Source: Sphaerisporangium krabiense
GTDB taxonomy: Bacteria; Actinomycetota; Actinomycetes; Streptosporangiales; Streptosporangiaceae
Assembly: GCF_014200435.1 (NCBI RefSeq)
Contig: NZ_JACHBR010000001.1
Coordinates: 3,689,501 to 3,753,500 of the forward strand
Direction of reading: 5' to 3'
DNA length: 64,000 bases
Shown: positions 32,628 to 42,599 of the stretch, one piece after another
Position numbering within the stretch: the stretch's first letter is position 1
Layout of the letters: each line of letters begins with the position of its first letter
Notes under the pieces: generated by a model
The model's input: the letters and a program-made list of their open reading frames with translations, nothing else
What the model was told of the DNA's origin: nothing
The model's database searches: none
Program-made: the position numbers and the translations under genes

Positions 32628-32777
32628 GTGAGGGGCCTGTTCTCGGGTACGGGAGGTCGGTCCCAGCGTGGATCGGGCGTGGCGCGTGCCGCTTGTCCGG
32701 CAGCGCACTCTGCTTGCCTGAATGTGCTCAGGTCACGGCTGCGCATCAAGGGCTGTCTCAGCGCAGTCGCCTATGAT

Positions 32778-32789
32778 TTCATATATGAA
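32778..32789. promoter_or_regulatory. Palindrome in the ALDH/AraC divergent promoter region
   Basis: TTCATATATGAA is a perfect 12-bp palindrome in an AT-rich island between the divergent aldehyde dehydrogenase and AraC genes. The preceding CTATGATTTCA resembles ATACGATTTCA upstream of the esterase gene at 47008. Confidence 0.45.
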
Positions 32790-32848
32790 TTGGGGGTGCG
32801 GCGTGACGGCCGTACCGGAGAGCACCGTTCGGTACGGAGGTGCGGGCC

Positions 32849-33835
32849 ATGACCGTTCTGGTCCGGACGACCGATGTGGCGATGCGGGAACGCGAGGAAC
32901 TCTGGCGGCACGCGGTCTCCCGGTCCTTCGTCCCGCTCGACTTCGAGTTCCGCGGCGCGGACGGCTTCACCGGCGAGATCGCCGGCGAGACGCTCGGCAC
33001 CGTGATGGTCACCGAGGTGACCGCGGCGCCGCACCGCGCCGAGCGCACCGAGAAGCACATCGCGCGCTCCGACGAGGCCGGTTTCTACAAGCTGAGCCTC
33101 CCCACCAGCGGGCGCGTGCGGATCGCCCAGGACGGGCGCGAGACCCCGCTGCTGCCCGGCGAGATCGCCATCTACGACACCAGCCGGCCGTACCAGGTCA
33201 CCTTCGACGGCACCTGCCGGGTGATCATGGTCATGTTCCCGCACCGGGAGCTGCGCCTGCCCGGCAACGCGATGCGCGAGGTCACCGCCCGGCGGGTCTC
33301 CGGCAGGCGCGGGCTCGGCGGCGTGGTCTCGCCCATGCTGGTGAACCTGGCCGGCCACATCGACGAGGTCGGCGACTCCCACCCGATGCGGCTCGCCGAC
33401 AACGTCGTCGACCTGATCGGCACGCTGTACGCGTCCCTGCTCGGCGAGCGCGCCGACGCCACCGACTCGATGCGCATGCTGCTCAACCGCGCCAAGATGT
33501 TCATCGCGCGGCGCCTCGAGGACCCCGCCCTCGGGCCCGAGGCGATCGCCGCGGCCTGTTATGTGTCCACCGGCTACCTGCACAAGCTGTTCCGCGCCGA
33601 GGGCATGTCGGTGGGGCGCTACATCCGGGAGCGGCGCCTGGAGCAGTGCCGCCGTGACCTGCTCGACCCCGGCTCGCGCGAGGTCGCCGTCAGCGCCATC
33701 GGCGCCCGCTGGGGCTTCGTCGACGCCGCGCACTTCAGCAGGGTGTTCAAGGCCAGCTACGGCCTCGCGCCGCGCGAGTACCGGCTCAGCCGTGACCTGG
33801 TCCCCTGCGAGCGGATGACCGCCGACGCCCTCTAG
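32849..33835 (+). CDS. AraC-family transcriptional regulator (AraC_binding_2 type)
   Basis: The 328-residue protein has an N-terminal cupin-like sensor (about 40-150: LSLPTSGRVRIAQDGRETPL, LLPGEIAIYDTSRPY) and two C-terminal helix-turn-helix motifs (about 225-320: AIAAACYVSTGYLHKLFRAE and AISAIGARWGFVDAAHFSRV-like). The start is ATG 32849, with GGAGG eight bases upstream. In this subfamily the sensor binds a small catabolite. It is divergent from the aldehyde dehydrogenase and upstream of the SDR-MoaF-GMC operon, so it is the likely local regulator of both. Confidence 0.88.
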   Translation: MTVLVRTTDVAMREREELWRHAVSRSFVPLDFEFRGADGFTGEIAGETLGTVMVTEVTAAPHRAERTEKHIARSDEAGFYKLSLPTSGRVRIAQDGRETPLLPGEIAIYDTSRPYQVTFDGTCRVIMVMFPHRELRLPGNAMREVTARRVSGRRGLGGVVSPMLVNLAGHIDEVGDSHPMRLADNVVDLIGTLYASLLGERADATDSMRMLLNRAKMFIARRLEDPALGPEAIAAACYVSTGYLHKLFRAEGMSVGRYIRERRLEQCRRDLLDPGSREVAVSAIGARWGFVDAAHFSRVFKASYGLAPREYRLSRDLVPCERMTADAL

Positions 33836-33976
33836 CGGCCCGGATCCGGACCCCGCGCCTTGACTCTGGCTGTTCGGGACTTGTCGGCGAGTGCACCGAT
33901 ATATGCCGAACTGTCGCGCCGCGCGGCACACCTTCCTTACGGTTCCGTTAGGTCGCGCGACGGAGGGCAGCAAGTG

Positions 33977-34798
33977 ATGGATCCTGGCCGGTTCTCGGGA
34001 AAGGTCGCGCTGGTCACCGGCGCGGGCACCGGCATCGGAGCGGCGGTGAGCCGGCGCCTGGTCGCGGAGGGCGCCGCGGTCGTGCTGTGCGGCAGGCGGG
34101 AGGCGCCGCTGCGCGAGCTGGCGGCCGAGCTGGGCGATCGCGCGGCCGTCGTGGCCGGTGACGCCGCCGAGTCCGCCGACGCCCGCGCCGCGGTCGCCGA
34201 GGCGGTGGACCGGTTCGGCGGGCTGGACGTGGTGGTCGCCAACGCGGGCGGGCACCGGCCGGGCACGGCGCTGGAGACCGGCGACGACGACTGGCACTAC
34301 ACCCTGCGGATCAACCTCGACACCGCGTTCGTCACCGTGCGCGAGGCGCTGCCGCGGCTCATGGAGCGCCGCGGCAGCGTGGTCGTGGTGTCGTCGATCG
34401 CCGGGCTGTTCGCCGGGCCGGGCGTCGCCGGCTACGTGACCACCAAGCACGCGCTCATCGGGCTGACCCGCTCGCTCGCGCGCGACTACGGCCGCCACGG
34501 CGTGCGCGTCAACGCGGTCTGCCCGGGCTGGGTGCGCACGCCGATGGCCGACGAGGAGATGGACGCGCTCGGCGAGATGCACGGCATCGACAGGGAGGCC
34601 GCCTACGCCCTCGCCACCAAGGACGTCCCGCTGCGGCGCGCGGCCGAGTCCGACGAGATCGCCGCCGTCGTCACCTTCCTCGCCAGTGGGGACGCCTCGG
34701 CGATGACCGGCTCGGTGGTGGTGGCCGACTGCGGCGCCACCTGCGTCGACCTGCCCACCCTGGCCTTCGAGCCGCCTCACCCGGAGGTCGCCCCATGA
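33977..34798 (+). CDS. SDR-family oxidoreductase
   Basis: A 273-residue classical short-chain dehydrogenase. The cofactor loop is TGAGTGIG (14-21), and the active site shows Ser139/Ser140 in VVSSIAG and Tyr153-x3-Lys157 (YVTTK). NAG is present in VVANAGG. GGAGGG lies nine bases upstream of ATG 33977; GTG 33974 is nearly equivalent. It is first of three overlapping genes: its stop overlaps the MoaF-like gene by ATGA. The family oxidises alcohols or reduces ketones with NAD(P); the substrate is unknown. Confidence 0.92.
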   Translation: MDPGRFSGKVALVTGAGTGIGAAVSRRLVAEGAAVVLCGRREAPLRELAAELGDRAAVVAGDAAESADARAAVAEAVDRFGGLDVVVANAGGHRPGTALETGDDDWHYTLRINLDTAFVTVREALPRLMERRGSVVVVSSIAGLFAGPGVAGYVTTKHALIGLTRSLARDYGRHGVRVNAVCPGWVRTPMADEEMDALGEMHGIDREAAYALATKDVPLRRAAESDEIAAVVTFLASGDASAMTGSVVVADCGATCVDLPTLAFEPPHPEVAP

Positions 34799-35580
34799 CG
34801 GCGTCCCAGCCCTTCGCCGTGGAGGAGGGGCCCTCGGAGGGCGTCACCGGAGACCTCGCCGGCAACCGCCTGCCGCGCACCGACCGGCTCGCCGGCCGCG
34901 AGCTGCGGATCGCCGAGGACTCCTCCGACGACCTCGTGCTGCGGTTCGGGACCGGCGACACCGTCGCGTGGCGGCGCGGCGCGCGCGGCGGCGAGGACTG
35001 GTACGAGGCCGTCGAGGCGCGGCCCGGCGTGTGGTTCCTCACCCTCCGCCGCGCGGACGAGCCGCGGCGCGCCGACGTGCTCGTCGTGCGCGAGGACACC
35101 GGCAGGACACTGCGCGTCGCCTCCGACGCCGCGCCCGAGCAGCCGCCCGGGGAGCCGCGGGTGGGCCAGACCTTCACGCCGGGAACGCTCGCCGGCGTCC
35201 AGACCTCCGGCGCGGAGCCGCGCCCGACCCGCGACCTCATCGGCTGGCGGGCCCAGTACCGCTACGGCCCCGGTCTCCTGTACGAGCACGTGTACCTGAA
35301 CAGCGAGCGGTACGCCTGGCAGTGCCTGGCCGGCGCGCAGCGCGGGCAGGGCGACGTCGACCTCGCCGCCACCTGGTCCCTCGGCGACGGGCTGTACGTC
35401 TTCACGTTCCGCGAGTTCCTCATCCCGGTCGCCACCACCTGGCTGTACGACCTCGACGCGATGCGCACCACCGGCACGTTCCTCGCCCTCGGCCCGGACG
35501 ACACGGTGACCTGCGGCGGCGGCGGGGCGTTCATCACCGAGCTCGGCCGGGTCGTCTACCCCGACGAGCAGCCGGTGTGA
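34795..35580 (+). CDS. MoaF-like protein
   Basis: A 261-residue soluble protein without signal peptide. It shows the two-part MoaF layout: an N-terminal lipocalin-like half (about 20-120) and a C-terminal half with YGPGLLYEHVYLNSERYAWQ, CLAG...GDVDLAATWSLGDG and YVFTFREFLIPVATT, which is the conserved MoaF block. The MoaF name comes both from monoamine-regulon genes and from molybdenum cofactor clusters; the biochemical activity is not established. Its position between an SDR and a GMC oxidoreductase, with ATGA overlap on one side and TGATG on the other, argues for an auxiliary role in the same oxidation pathway. Confidence 0.82.
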   Translation: MTASQPFAVEEGPSEGVTGDLAGNRLPRTDRLAGRELRIAEDSSDDLVLRFGTGDTVAWRRGARGGEDWYEAVEARPGVWFLTLRRADEPRRADVLVVREDTGRTLRVASDAAPEQPPGEPRVGQTFTPGTLAGVQTSGAEPRPTRDLIGWRAQYRYGPGLLYEHVYLNSERYAWQCLAGAQRGQGDVDLAATWSLGDGLYVFTFREFLIPVATTWLYDLDAMRTTGTFLALGPDDTVTCGGGGAFITELGRVVYPDEQPV

Positions 35581-37091
35581 TGACCATGACAGAGACGCCG
35601 CGCGCCGCCGATGTGATCGTCGTCGGCGCGGGGACCGCGGGCTGCGTGGCCGCCCGGCGGCTGCTCGACGCCGGCGCCACGGTCCTGCTGGTCGAGGCCG
35701 GGCCGGACGGCACGGGCGACCAGGCCATCTCCGACCCCGCCCGCATGCACGAACTGTGGGACAGCGCCGTCGACTGGGGATACCGCACCGTCCCCCAGGC
35801 GCACGCGCACCACCGCCGGCTGCACCTGCCGCGCGGCCGGGTGGTGTCCGGGTCGCACGCGCTCAACGCCATGATCTGGGTCCGCGGCCACCGGGCCGAC
35901 TACGACACCTGGGCCTACCTCGGCAACCCCCGCTGGTCGTGGGCCGACGTCGAGCCGGTGTTCCGGCGCGTCGAGGCCGAGCACGGCGGCCTGCTGCCGG
36001 TGCTGCGCGACTACGAGCCCGACCCGGTGCAGCGTTCGATCGTCGAGGCCGCGGTGCAGGCCGGCGTGCCGTTCGACGACGACTACAACGACGGGTCGCC
36101 GGACGGCGTGTCGTTCATGCGGTTCACCATCCGCGACGGACGGCGGCTGACGACGGCCGACGCCTATCTGGGCCCGGTGCGCGACCACCCGCGGCTGCGC
36201 GTGCTGACCGGAGCGCACGTGCGGCGGCTGCTGTTCGACGGCACGCGCTGCGCGGGCATCGAGTACGTGCGGGACGGGGCCGCCGGGCGGGTCCGGGCGG
36301 ACCGGCACGTCGTGGTCGCCGCCGGCGCGATCGGCTCGCCCGTGCTGCTCCAGCGGTCCGGCGTCGGCGACCCCCTGACGCTGCGCCCTCTGGGCATCGA
36401 CGTGGTCGCGGCGCTGCCCGGCGTGGGCCGCAACCTTCAGGACCACTGGCTCGTGCCGGTCATCTTCGGCACCACCCGCACGCCCGGCGTCCCCCGCGGC
36501 CTGCCCACCACGCAGAGCCACCTGTTCGCGCGCAGCAGGCCCGAGCTGCCCGTCCCCGACCTGCAACCCCTGCACTTCGGGGCGCCGCTGTACGCGGACT
36601 GGATGTCCGGCCCGGCCGACGGCGTCTCCCTGATGGCCGGCCTGGTCCGCCCCGCGAGCCGCGGCCGGGTCACCATCGCCGGCGCCGACCCCGACGCCGC
36701 GCCGCTGATCGACCCGCGGGTGCTGTCGTCGCGCGCCGACCTGGACGCGCTGGCCGCGGCGGTGGAGCTGTGCCGGGAGATCGGCACGCGGCCGGCGCTG
36801 CGCGGCGAGTGGGGCGCCGCCGAGCTGTACCCGGGCACGCTCGGGGCCACCCGCGAGCTGCTGGACGACTACATCCGCGAGTCCGTGGTCACCTACCACC
36901 ACCAGTCCGGCACGTGCGCGATGGGCGGGCACGAGGAGGCCGTCGTGGACGAGGAGCTGGCCGTGCACGGCGTCGAGGCGCTGAGCGTCGCCGACGCCTC
37001 GGTCATGCCGACCGTGACGACGGGCAACACCAACGCCCCGACCGCCATGATCGCCGAGCGGGCCGCCGAGTTCCTGGTCAAGCGGTTGTGA
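35580..37091 (+). CDS. GMC-family FAD-dependent oxidoreductase
   Basis: A 503-residue flavoenzyme of the choline dehydrogenase/glucose oxidase family. The FAD loop is VVGAGTAG (14-21) with Glu in LLVEAGP. The GMC signature VVSGSHALNAMIWVRG covalent/flavin-contact region follows, and later VVAAGAIGSPVLLQRSGVG. The active-site pair is His440/His441 in TYHHQSGTCAMG and Asn485 in TGNTNAPTAMIAERA. It would oxidise a primary or secondary alcohol, with the downstream aldehyde passing to an aldehyde dehydrogenase. The start codon ATG 35580 shares its A with the upstream TGA. It is last in the SDR-MoaF-GMC operon. Confidence 0.93.
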   Translation: MTMTETPRAADVIVVGAGTAGCVAARRLLDAGATVLLVEAGPDGTGDQAISDPARMHELWDSAVDWGYRTVPQAHAHHRRLHLPRGRVVSGSHALNAMIWVRGHRADYDTWAYLGNPRWSWADVEPVFRRVEAEHGGLLPVLRDYEPDPVQRSIVEAAVQAGVPFDDDYNDGSPDGVSFMRFTIRDGRRLTTADAYLGPVRDHPRLRVLTGAHVRRLLFDGTRCAGIEYVRDGAAGRVRADRHVVVAAGAIGSPVLLQRSGVGDPLTLRPLGIDVVAALPGVGRNLQDHWLVPVIFGTTRTPGVPRGLPTTQSHLFARSRPELPVPDLQPLHFGAPLYADWMSGPADGVSLMAGLVRPASRGRVTIAGADPDAAPLIDPRVLSSRADLDALAAAVELCREIGTRPALRGEWGAAELYPGTLGATRELLDDYIRESVVTYHHQSGTCAMGGHEEAVVDEELAVHGVEALSVADASVMPTVTTGNTNAPTAMIAERAAEFLVKRL

Positions 37092-37095
37092 CGCG

Positions 37096-37118
37096 CGGCC
37101 GGCGCGTCTCGCCGGCCG
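37096..37118. terminator. Short bidirectional hairpin between GMC oxidoreductase and MFS genes
   Basis: CGGCCGGCG (37096-37104) pairs perfectly with CGCCGGCCG (37110-37118) around a five-base loop. It fills the 27-bp gap between convergent genes. Confidence 0.65.
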
Positions 37119-38402
37119 TCAGTGCAGCCGTTCCCGCTCGGTGGCCTGCGGTGTTCGCGGCGCCGTGCCGCCCTCCGCCTCTTCCTCGGCCAGGGCCGTG
37201 CGGCGGCCGGGGATCGCGATGAACCGGTAGGCCCCCCAGGCCACGATCCGGGCGAGCGCGATCCCGCACGTCATGGCGATCGCGCTCGCGCCGCCGATCG
37301 AGGCGACCGGCGCGAGCAGCGCCCCGAACATGAAGCCGCTGCCGCCGAACAGCGCCGCGGCCGTCCCCGCGTTCGCCGCGTGGCGGACGAGCGCGAGCGC
37401 CGTCGCGTTGGGCGAGGCGAGCGCGCCCGACGCGACGGTCAGGAACAGGGCGGGCAGGAAGACCGCCAGGGGCGCGTGCAGCAGCGCGGCGGCCAGACAG
37501 AGCACGCTGGCGACGACGGCCACCACCGCCCCGCCGATCAGCAGCGGTTCCGGCCGCAGCCGGCGCAGCAGCAGCGCGTTGACGTACCCGCTCAGCATCA
37601 GGCCCACCGAGTTGACGCCGAAGATGAACGAGAACACCTGCGCGCTCACGCCGTAGCCGCCTTCGAGCACGAACGCGCTGACCGAGATGTAGATGAACAA
37701 CGCCGCCCCGCCGACGCTCGACCCGAGCGCGCAGCCGAGGAACACCCGGTCGCGCACCACGGAGCCGAAGCCCTCGCGGACGCGCCGCAGCCCGCCGACG
37801 TGCCGCAGCTCCGGCCGCAGCGTCTCCGGCAGCGCGGTCACCGCGACCACCAGCAGCACCGAGATCCCGCCGAGCGTGACGAAGATCCCGCGCCAGTCGG
37901 TCACGTACAGCAGTTGGCCGCCCAGCACCGGCGACACGATGGGGGCGATCCCCCCGACCAGCATCAGCAGGGACAGGATGCGCGCCATCCGCTGCCCCTC
38001 GTACATGTCGCGGACCATCGCGCCGACGATCACCGTGCCGGCCGAGCCGGCCAGCCCCTGCACCAGGCGCAGGGCGTTCAGCGTCGCCATCGAGGGGGCC
38101 ACGGCGCACAGCAGCGACACGATGGCGTAGATGACCACGCCGACGAACAGGGGGCGTTTGCGCCCGATCCGGTCGCTGAGCGGCCCGATGAAGAGCTGGC
38201 CGGTCGCCAGGCCGATGAGGCACATCGAGATGCTCCACTGCGCCGCGCTGTCGGAGGCGTGGAGCTGGTGGGCCATCTGCGGGAGCGCGGGCAGGTACAG
38301 GTCAATCGACAGGGGGCCGAACGTGGACAGCGCGCCCATGACGAGCAGTACGCGGCGCTTCGGCCGCACGGGGACGGAACCGGTGGTATGGATCTCGCTC
38401 AC
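37119..38402 (-). CDS. MFS drug-resistance-type exporter (Bcr/CflA family)
   Basis: The 427-residue membrane protein has twelve predicted helices. The MFS motif between helices 2 and 3 is GPLSDRIGRKRPL, and FGPLSIDLYLPALPQM in helix 1 is typical of the Bcr/CflA group. Such proteins extrude drugs or metabolites by proton antiport. The start is GTG 38402, overlapping the stop of the ABC double-ATPase gene (GTGA), so it is the last gene of a five-gene importer operon. An exporter in such an operon could expel a toxic breakdown product or the excess substrate (inference). Confidence 0.9.
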   Translation of the reverse strand: MSEIHTTGSVPVRPKRRVLLVMGALSTFGPLSIDLYLPALPQMAHQLHASDSAAQWSISMCLIGLATGQLFIGPLSDRIGRKRPLFVGVVIYAIVSLLCAVAPSMATLNALRLVQGLAGSAGTVIVGAMVRDMYEGQRMARILSLLMLVGGIAPIVSPVLGGQLLYVTDWRGIFVTLGGISVLLVVAVTALPETLRPELRHVGGLRRVREGFGSVVRDRVFLGCALGSSVGGAALFIYISVSAFVLEGGYGVSAQVFSFIFGVNSVGLMLSGYVNALLLRRLRPEPLLIGGAVVAVVASVLCLAAALLHAPLAVFLPALFLTVASGALASPNATALALVRHAANAGTAAALFGGSGFMFGALLAPVASIGGASAIAMTCGIALARIVAWGAYRFIAIPGRRTALAEEEAEGGTAPRTPQATERERLH

Positions 38403-40696
38403 GCGGGCGTGTGCTCTCCCTTGGTCGGGGCGCCCACCCTGGAGGCAGGCGCCACCAGGGGAAAGTGACACGCCACGTGGTGTGTGCGCCCGCCGGGCGG
38501 GGCCGGTGGGCCGGCCTCGGCGCCGCCCGCCACCGGGCTGAGCGGCGGCTCCAGCGTCGCGCAGACGTCCTGCGCCACCGGGCAGCGCGTCCGGAACCGG
38601 CAGCCGCTCGGCGGGTCGGTGGGGGAGGGCGGCTCGCCGGGCGCGCCGAGCCTGCGCTTGGCCCGCTCGACGGCGGGGTCGGCGACCGGGATCGTGTCGA
38701 GCAGCGCCCGCGTGTAGTGGTGGCGCGGCGTCGTGTACACGTCCTCGGCGGGGCCGACCTCCACGACCTTGCCGAGGTACATGACCGCGATCACGTCGGA
38801 CAGGTAGCGCACGACGGCCAGGTCGTGGCTGATGAACAGGTACGTCAGCTCGCGCTCGCGCTGCAGGGCGCGCATCAGGTTCAGCACCTGCGCCTGGATC
38901 GACACGTCGAGGGCCGACACCGGCTCGTCGGCGACGATCAGCGCGGGTTGCAGGGCCAGCGCGCGGGCCAGGCCGATGCGCTGCCGCTGCCCGCCGGAGA
39001 ACTCGTGCGGGTACCGTTCGGCGGCCCGCCGGGGGAGTCCGACCGCGTCGAGCAGCTCGTCGACGCGGCGGTCCCGGTCGCGGCTCGTGCCGACCCGCTG
39101 GATCTCCAGGGGTTCGCGCAGGATCGCCCGCACCCGCATCCGCGGGTCGAGGGAGCCGTAGGAGTCCTGGAACATGAGCTGGATGTGGCGGCGCTCCAGC
39201 CGCCCCTCCTTGCCGCGCATCCGGTCGATCCGCCGGCCGCGGAAGAGGATCTCCCCGCTGGTGGCCCGTTCGAGGCCGACGACCAGGCGTCCCAGCGTGG
39301 TCTTGCCGCACCCGGACTCGCCGGCCAGGCCCAGGGTCATGCCGCGCTCGACGCGCAGGCTCACCCCCGCCACGGCGCTGACCTCGCCGGTCTTGCGCTT
39401 GAGTATCGCCCCGCCGGTGACGGGGAAGTCGCGCACGACCTGCTTGATCTCCAGCAGCGGGGTGCCGTCCTCGGGGATCGGCGTGGTCGGGGCCACCCAG
39501 GAGCGGTCGGAGACCCGCGCGGCGCCGCCGTTCCCGGGGTCGCCGGACTCCGCGCCCTCCTGCGTACGGGCCTCGGCCGCCGGGGCGGGCGGGAGGTCCT
39601 CCGTGGGCGGGCCGGACTCCTCCCGGGGGTGGAAGCACGCGTACTCGTGGGCGAGACCGTCCAGGCGCACCGTCGGCGGGTCCTGGTCGCGGCACGCGTC
39701 GGTCGCGAAGCGGCAGCGCGGGGCGAACCGGCACCCCGGCGACGCCTCGGTCAGGTCCGGCGGCAGTCCGGGGATCGTGTACAGCCGGTGGGTCCGCCCG
39801 GCGGCGCGCTCCGGCAGGGCTTCGAGCAGCGCCTCGGTGTAGCGGTGCCGGGGCGCGGTGAACAGCGCCTCGGTGGCGGCCAGTTCCACGACCCGGCCGG
39901 CGTACATCACCGCGACCCGGTCGGTGTGCCCGGCGATCACGCCGAGGTCGTGGGTCACGAGGATCACCGCCATGCCCAGTTCCTCGCGCAGCCGGTCGAT
40001 CAGCTCCAGGATCTGCTTCTGGATCGTCACGTCCAGCGCGGTGGTCGGCTCGTCGGCGATGAGCAGCTTCGGACGGCAGATCAGCGCCATCGCGATCATC
40101 ACGCGCTGCTGCTGCCCGCCGGAGAGCTGGTGCGGGTAGTCGTCGTAGCGCCGCGCCGGGTTGGGGATGCCGACCGAGGCGAACATCTCGACCACGCGGT
40201 CGCGGGCCTCCCTCTTGGAGGCGCCGGTGTGCAGCAGCAGCGCCTCGGCCACCTGCACGCCGACCGGCACCACCGGGTTCAGCGAGATCGTGGGGTTCTG
40301 CGAGATCAGGCCGATCTCCGCGCCCCGGATCCTGCGCAGCTCCGCCTCCGGCAGCCCCACCAGGTCCACGCCGCCGAAGAGGATCCGCCCGCCGGTGATC
40401 CGCCCGCCCGGCGGCAGCAGCCGCTCGATCGACATCGCCGTCATGGTCTTGCCGCTGCCGGACTCCCCGACCAGGCCGAGCGTCTCCCCGGCGGACAGCG
40501 TCAGGTCGACGTGGTCCACGGCGCGGACGACGGCGTGCTTGAGCCGGATCTCGGTGGACAGCCCGCGCAGCTCCAGCAACGGCGCCGCGCCGGTCGCGGC
40601 CCCAGCGGCGGACGTCGATGCCGTTCCCGTTGCCATGTGCGTGCCGTCCCTCTCAGAAGTCCCCGTGGGCGCGGGCGTCGCCGGCGGCACGCTCAT
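38399..40696 (-). CDS. Oligopeptide-type ABC transporter, fused double ATPase (DppD-DppF)
   Basis: The 765-residue protein contains two ABC ATPases in tandem. The first has Walker A GESGSGKT (77-84), [15 protein letters not shown] and [11 protein letters not shown], followed by the oligopeptide-type Cys cluster [15 protein letters not shown]. The second has [34 protein letters not shown] and its own cluster [15 protein letters not shown] Pro/Glu-rich linker joins the halves. It energises the two permeases encoded upstream. ATG 40696 overlaps the preceding permease stop (ATGA); ATG 40636 is an alternative. Substrate: peptide, opine, glycoside or similar (family knowledge only). Confidence 0.92.
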   Translation of the reverse strand: MSVPPATPAPTGTSERDGTHMATGTASTSAAGAATGAAPLLELRGLSTEIRLKHAVVRAVDHVDLTLSAGETLGLVGESGSGKTMTAMSIERLLPPGGRITGGRILFGGVDLVGLPEAELRRIRGAEIGLISQNPTISLNPVVPVGVQVAEALLLHTGASKREARDRVVEMFASVGIPNPARRYDDYPHQLSGGQQQRVMIAMALICRPKLLIADEPTTALDVTIQKQILELIDRLREELGMAVILVTHDLGVIAGHTDRVAVMYAGRVVELAATEALFTAPRHRYTEALLEALPERAAGRTHRLYTIPGLPPDLTEASPGCRFAPRCRFATDACRDQDPPTVRLDGLAHEYACFHPREESGPPTEDLPPAPAAEARTQEGAESGDPGNGGAARVSDRSWVAPTTPIPEDGTPLLEIKQVVRDFPVTGGAILKRKTGEVSAVAGVSLRVERGMTLGLAGESGCGKTTLGRLVVGLERATSGEILFRGRRIDRMRGKEGRLERRHIQLMFQDSYGSLDPRMRVRAILREPLEIQRVGTSRDRDRRVDELLDAVGLPRRAAERYPHEFSGGQRQRIGLARALALQPALIVADEPVSALDVSIQAQVLNLMRALQRERELTYLFISHDLAVVRYLSDVIAVMYLGKVVEVGPAEDVYTTPRHHYTRALLDTIPVADPAVERAKRRLGAPGEPPSPTDPPSGCRFRTRCPVAQDVCATLEPPLSPVAGGAEAGPPAPPGGRTHHVACHFPLVAPASRVGAPTKGEHTPA

Positions 40697-41613
40697 CGGC
40701 GCCGCAGCCTTACCTCGACGGCGTCCCGCACGCCGTCCCCGATGAAGTTCACCGCCACGACGACGAAGATGATCGCCAGTCCGGGCGGGTAGATCAGCCA
40801 CCAGTCGTTGGTGTAGATGAAGTTCACGCCGTTGTTGAGCATGCCGCCCCAGTCGGTGGCGGGCGGCGAGATGCCGAGGCCGAGGAAGCCGAGGTAGGCG
40901 ACCACGAGGATCGCGTCGGCCACCTGGAAGGTCGCGTTGACGATCACCGTGCCGGCGACGTTGGGCATGATGTGCCGCAGCACCGCGCGCCAGGACGTGC
41001 CGCCCATGACCCGCACGGCCTGGACGTACTCGCGCACCCGCAGCGACAGCGACTCGCCGCGCACCAGGCGCGAGGTGATCAGCCACGCCGTCAGCCCGAA
41101 AACGAAGATCATCATTCCCATGCTGGGCTTGACGATCGTGACCAGCACCAGCAGCAGGAACAGCGCCGGGATGGCGAGCAGCGCGTCGACGACGCGCATC
41201 ATCACCGTGTCCACCAGCCCGCCGAAGAACCCGGCGACCGCGCCCCACAGGGTGCCGATGACGGTCGAGATGGCCGCGGCCGCGAACCCGATCGTCAGCG
41301 AGACCTGACCGCCGGCCATCAGCCGTCCGAGCTGGTCGTACCCGGCCTGGTCGGTGCCGAGCGGGTGCCCCGGCGTGCCGGGGGACAGGTTCACGGCGGC
41401 CAGGTCGGTGTTGATCTGGTTGGTCCGGTAGATCAGCGGCCCCAGGAAGCAGAACAGCAGCGCCGCCACCAGGATCACCAGGCCCGCCACCGCGAGCCGG
41501 TTCTCCAGGAACGCCTCGAGGCCGAGACGCCACATGCTCTTGGGCCTGCCGCCGGGCAGCTCCTCCGCCGCGGCGACGACGCGCGGCACCCGTTCACTGT
41601 CGTGGACGCTCAT
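40693..41613 (-). CDS. Oligopeptide-type ABC permease, DppC-like
   Basis: The 306-residue permease has an N-terminal helix, the typical [20 protein letters not shown] loop, and the EAA-type coupling motif in [20 protein letters not shown], followed by [16 protein letters not shown]. These identify the DppC/OppC partner. The start ATG 41613 overlaps the upstream permease stop (ATGA), and the end overlaps the ATPase gene likewise. Six helices are predicted. Confidence 0.93.
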   Translation of the reverse strand: MSVHDSERVPRVVAAAEELPGGRPKSMWRLGLEAFLENRLAVAGLVILVAALLFCFLGPLIYRTNQINTDLAAVNLSPGTPGHPLGTDQAGYDQLGRLMAGGQVSLTIGFAAAAISTVIGTLWGAVAGFFGGLVDTVMMRVVDALLAIPALFLLLVLVTIVKPSMGMMIFVFGLTAWLITSRLVRGESLSLRVREYVQAVRVMGGTSWRAVLRHIMPNVAGTVIVNATFQVADAILVVAYLGFLGLGISPPATDWGGMLNNGVNFIYTNDWWLIYPPGLAIIFVVVAVNFIGDGVRDAVEVRLRRR

Positions 41614-42560
41614 CCGGCCAACCGCACCCTCGGGTCGAGTACCGCGTAACAGATGTCGGCGACGAGGTTCCCGGCGACGGTCGCGACCGCCGTCACCAGG
41701 ACGACGGCGAGCTCGATCGGATAGTCCGACGCCTGCGCCGCCTGCCAGAACAGCAGCCCCATGCCGGGGAAGTTGAACAGCGACTCGGCGATCAGCGCGC
41801 CGGCGAACAGCGCCGGCAGCGAGAGCCCGAGCAGCGTCACGATCGGGATGATCGCGTTGCGCAGCACGTGGCGGGTCATCACGCGCAGGCCGGAGCAGCC
41901 CTTCGCCTGGGCCGTGCGCACGTACTCCTGGCCGATGTTGTCCAGCACCGAGGACCTCATGTACCGCGCCCCGATGGCGATGCCCGACAGCGACAGCACG
42001 ATGATCGGCAGGATCATCGAGCGGAAGTCGGCGAACAGCCCGGCGACGCTGTCGGTCTGCGGGGCCTGCGGCGGGAAGACCTCCAGTTGCTGGGAGAACA
42101 GGGAGATCAGCACGATGCCGAGGAAGAACGACGGGGCGGCGTAGAAGACGAACGCCGCCCACGTCGCCGCGTAGTCGAACGTCCTGCCCCGCCGCACGGC
42201 CTGGTAGATGCCGACCGGCACCGAGATCGCCACCGTGAGGGCCAGCGCCAGGAGGTTGAGCACCAGCGTCTTCGGCAGCCGGTCGGCGATCAGGGCGCCG
42301 ACCGACTGGTTGAGCTTGTAGGAGAAGCCGAAGTCGCCGCTGGCCCAGTTGCGGAGCATGCGGAAGTACTGCACCACCGCCGGGGCGTCGAGCCCGTTGG
42401 CCTTGTTGAACTCGCGGATCTGGTCCGCCGTCGCCTTCGCCCCGATGATCGCCCTGGCGGGGCCGCCGGGCAGTTGGTGGAGCAGGACGAAGACGACGAC
42501 GGTGACCACCAGGACCACGAAGACCGCCTGGCCGATCCGCCGCACGAGGTAGCCGAGCAT
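41610..42560 (-). CDS. Oligopeptide-type ABC permease, DppB-like
   Basis: The 316-residue permease begins MLGYLVRRIGQAVFV, as is usual for DppB/OppB, and carries the coupling helix YVRTAQAKGCSGLRVMTRHV and the C-terminal FNFPGMGLLFWQA and VLDPRVRL. Six helices are predicted. AAGGAAG lies just upstream of the ATG. It starts 39 bp after the binding-protein gene. Confidence 0.94.
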   Translation of the reverse strand: MLGYLVRRIGQAVFVVLVVTVVVFVLLHQLPGGPARAIIGAKATADQIREFNKANGLDAPAVVQYFRMLRNWASGDFGFSYKLNQSVGALIADRLPKTLVLNLLALALTVAISVPVGIYQAVRRGRTFDYAATWAAFVFYAAPSFFLGIVLISLFSQQLEVFPPQAPQTDSVAGLFADFRSMILPIIVLSLSGIAIGARYMRSSVLDNIGQEYVRTAQAKGCSGLRVMTRHVLRNAIIPIVTLLGLSLPALFAGALIAESLFNFPGMGLLFWQAAQASDYPIELAVVLVTAVATVAGNLVADICYAVLDPRVRLAG

Positions 42561-42599
42561 TTACTTCCTTCTACTCGTGGGGGCAGGACGCGACGCCGG

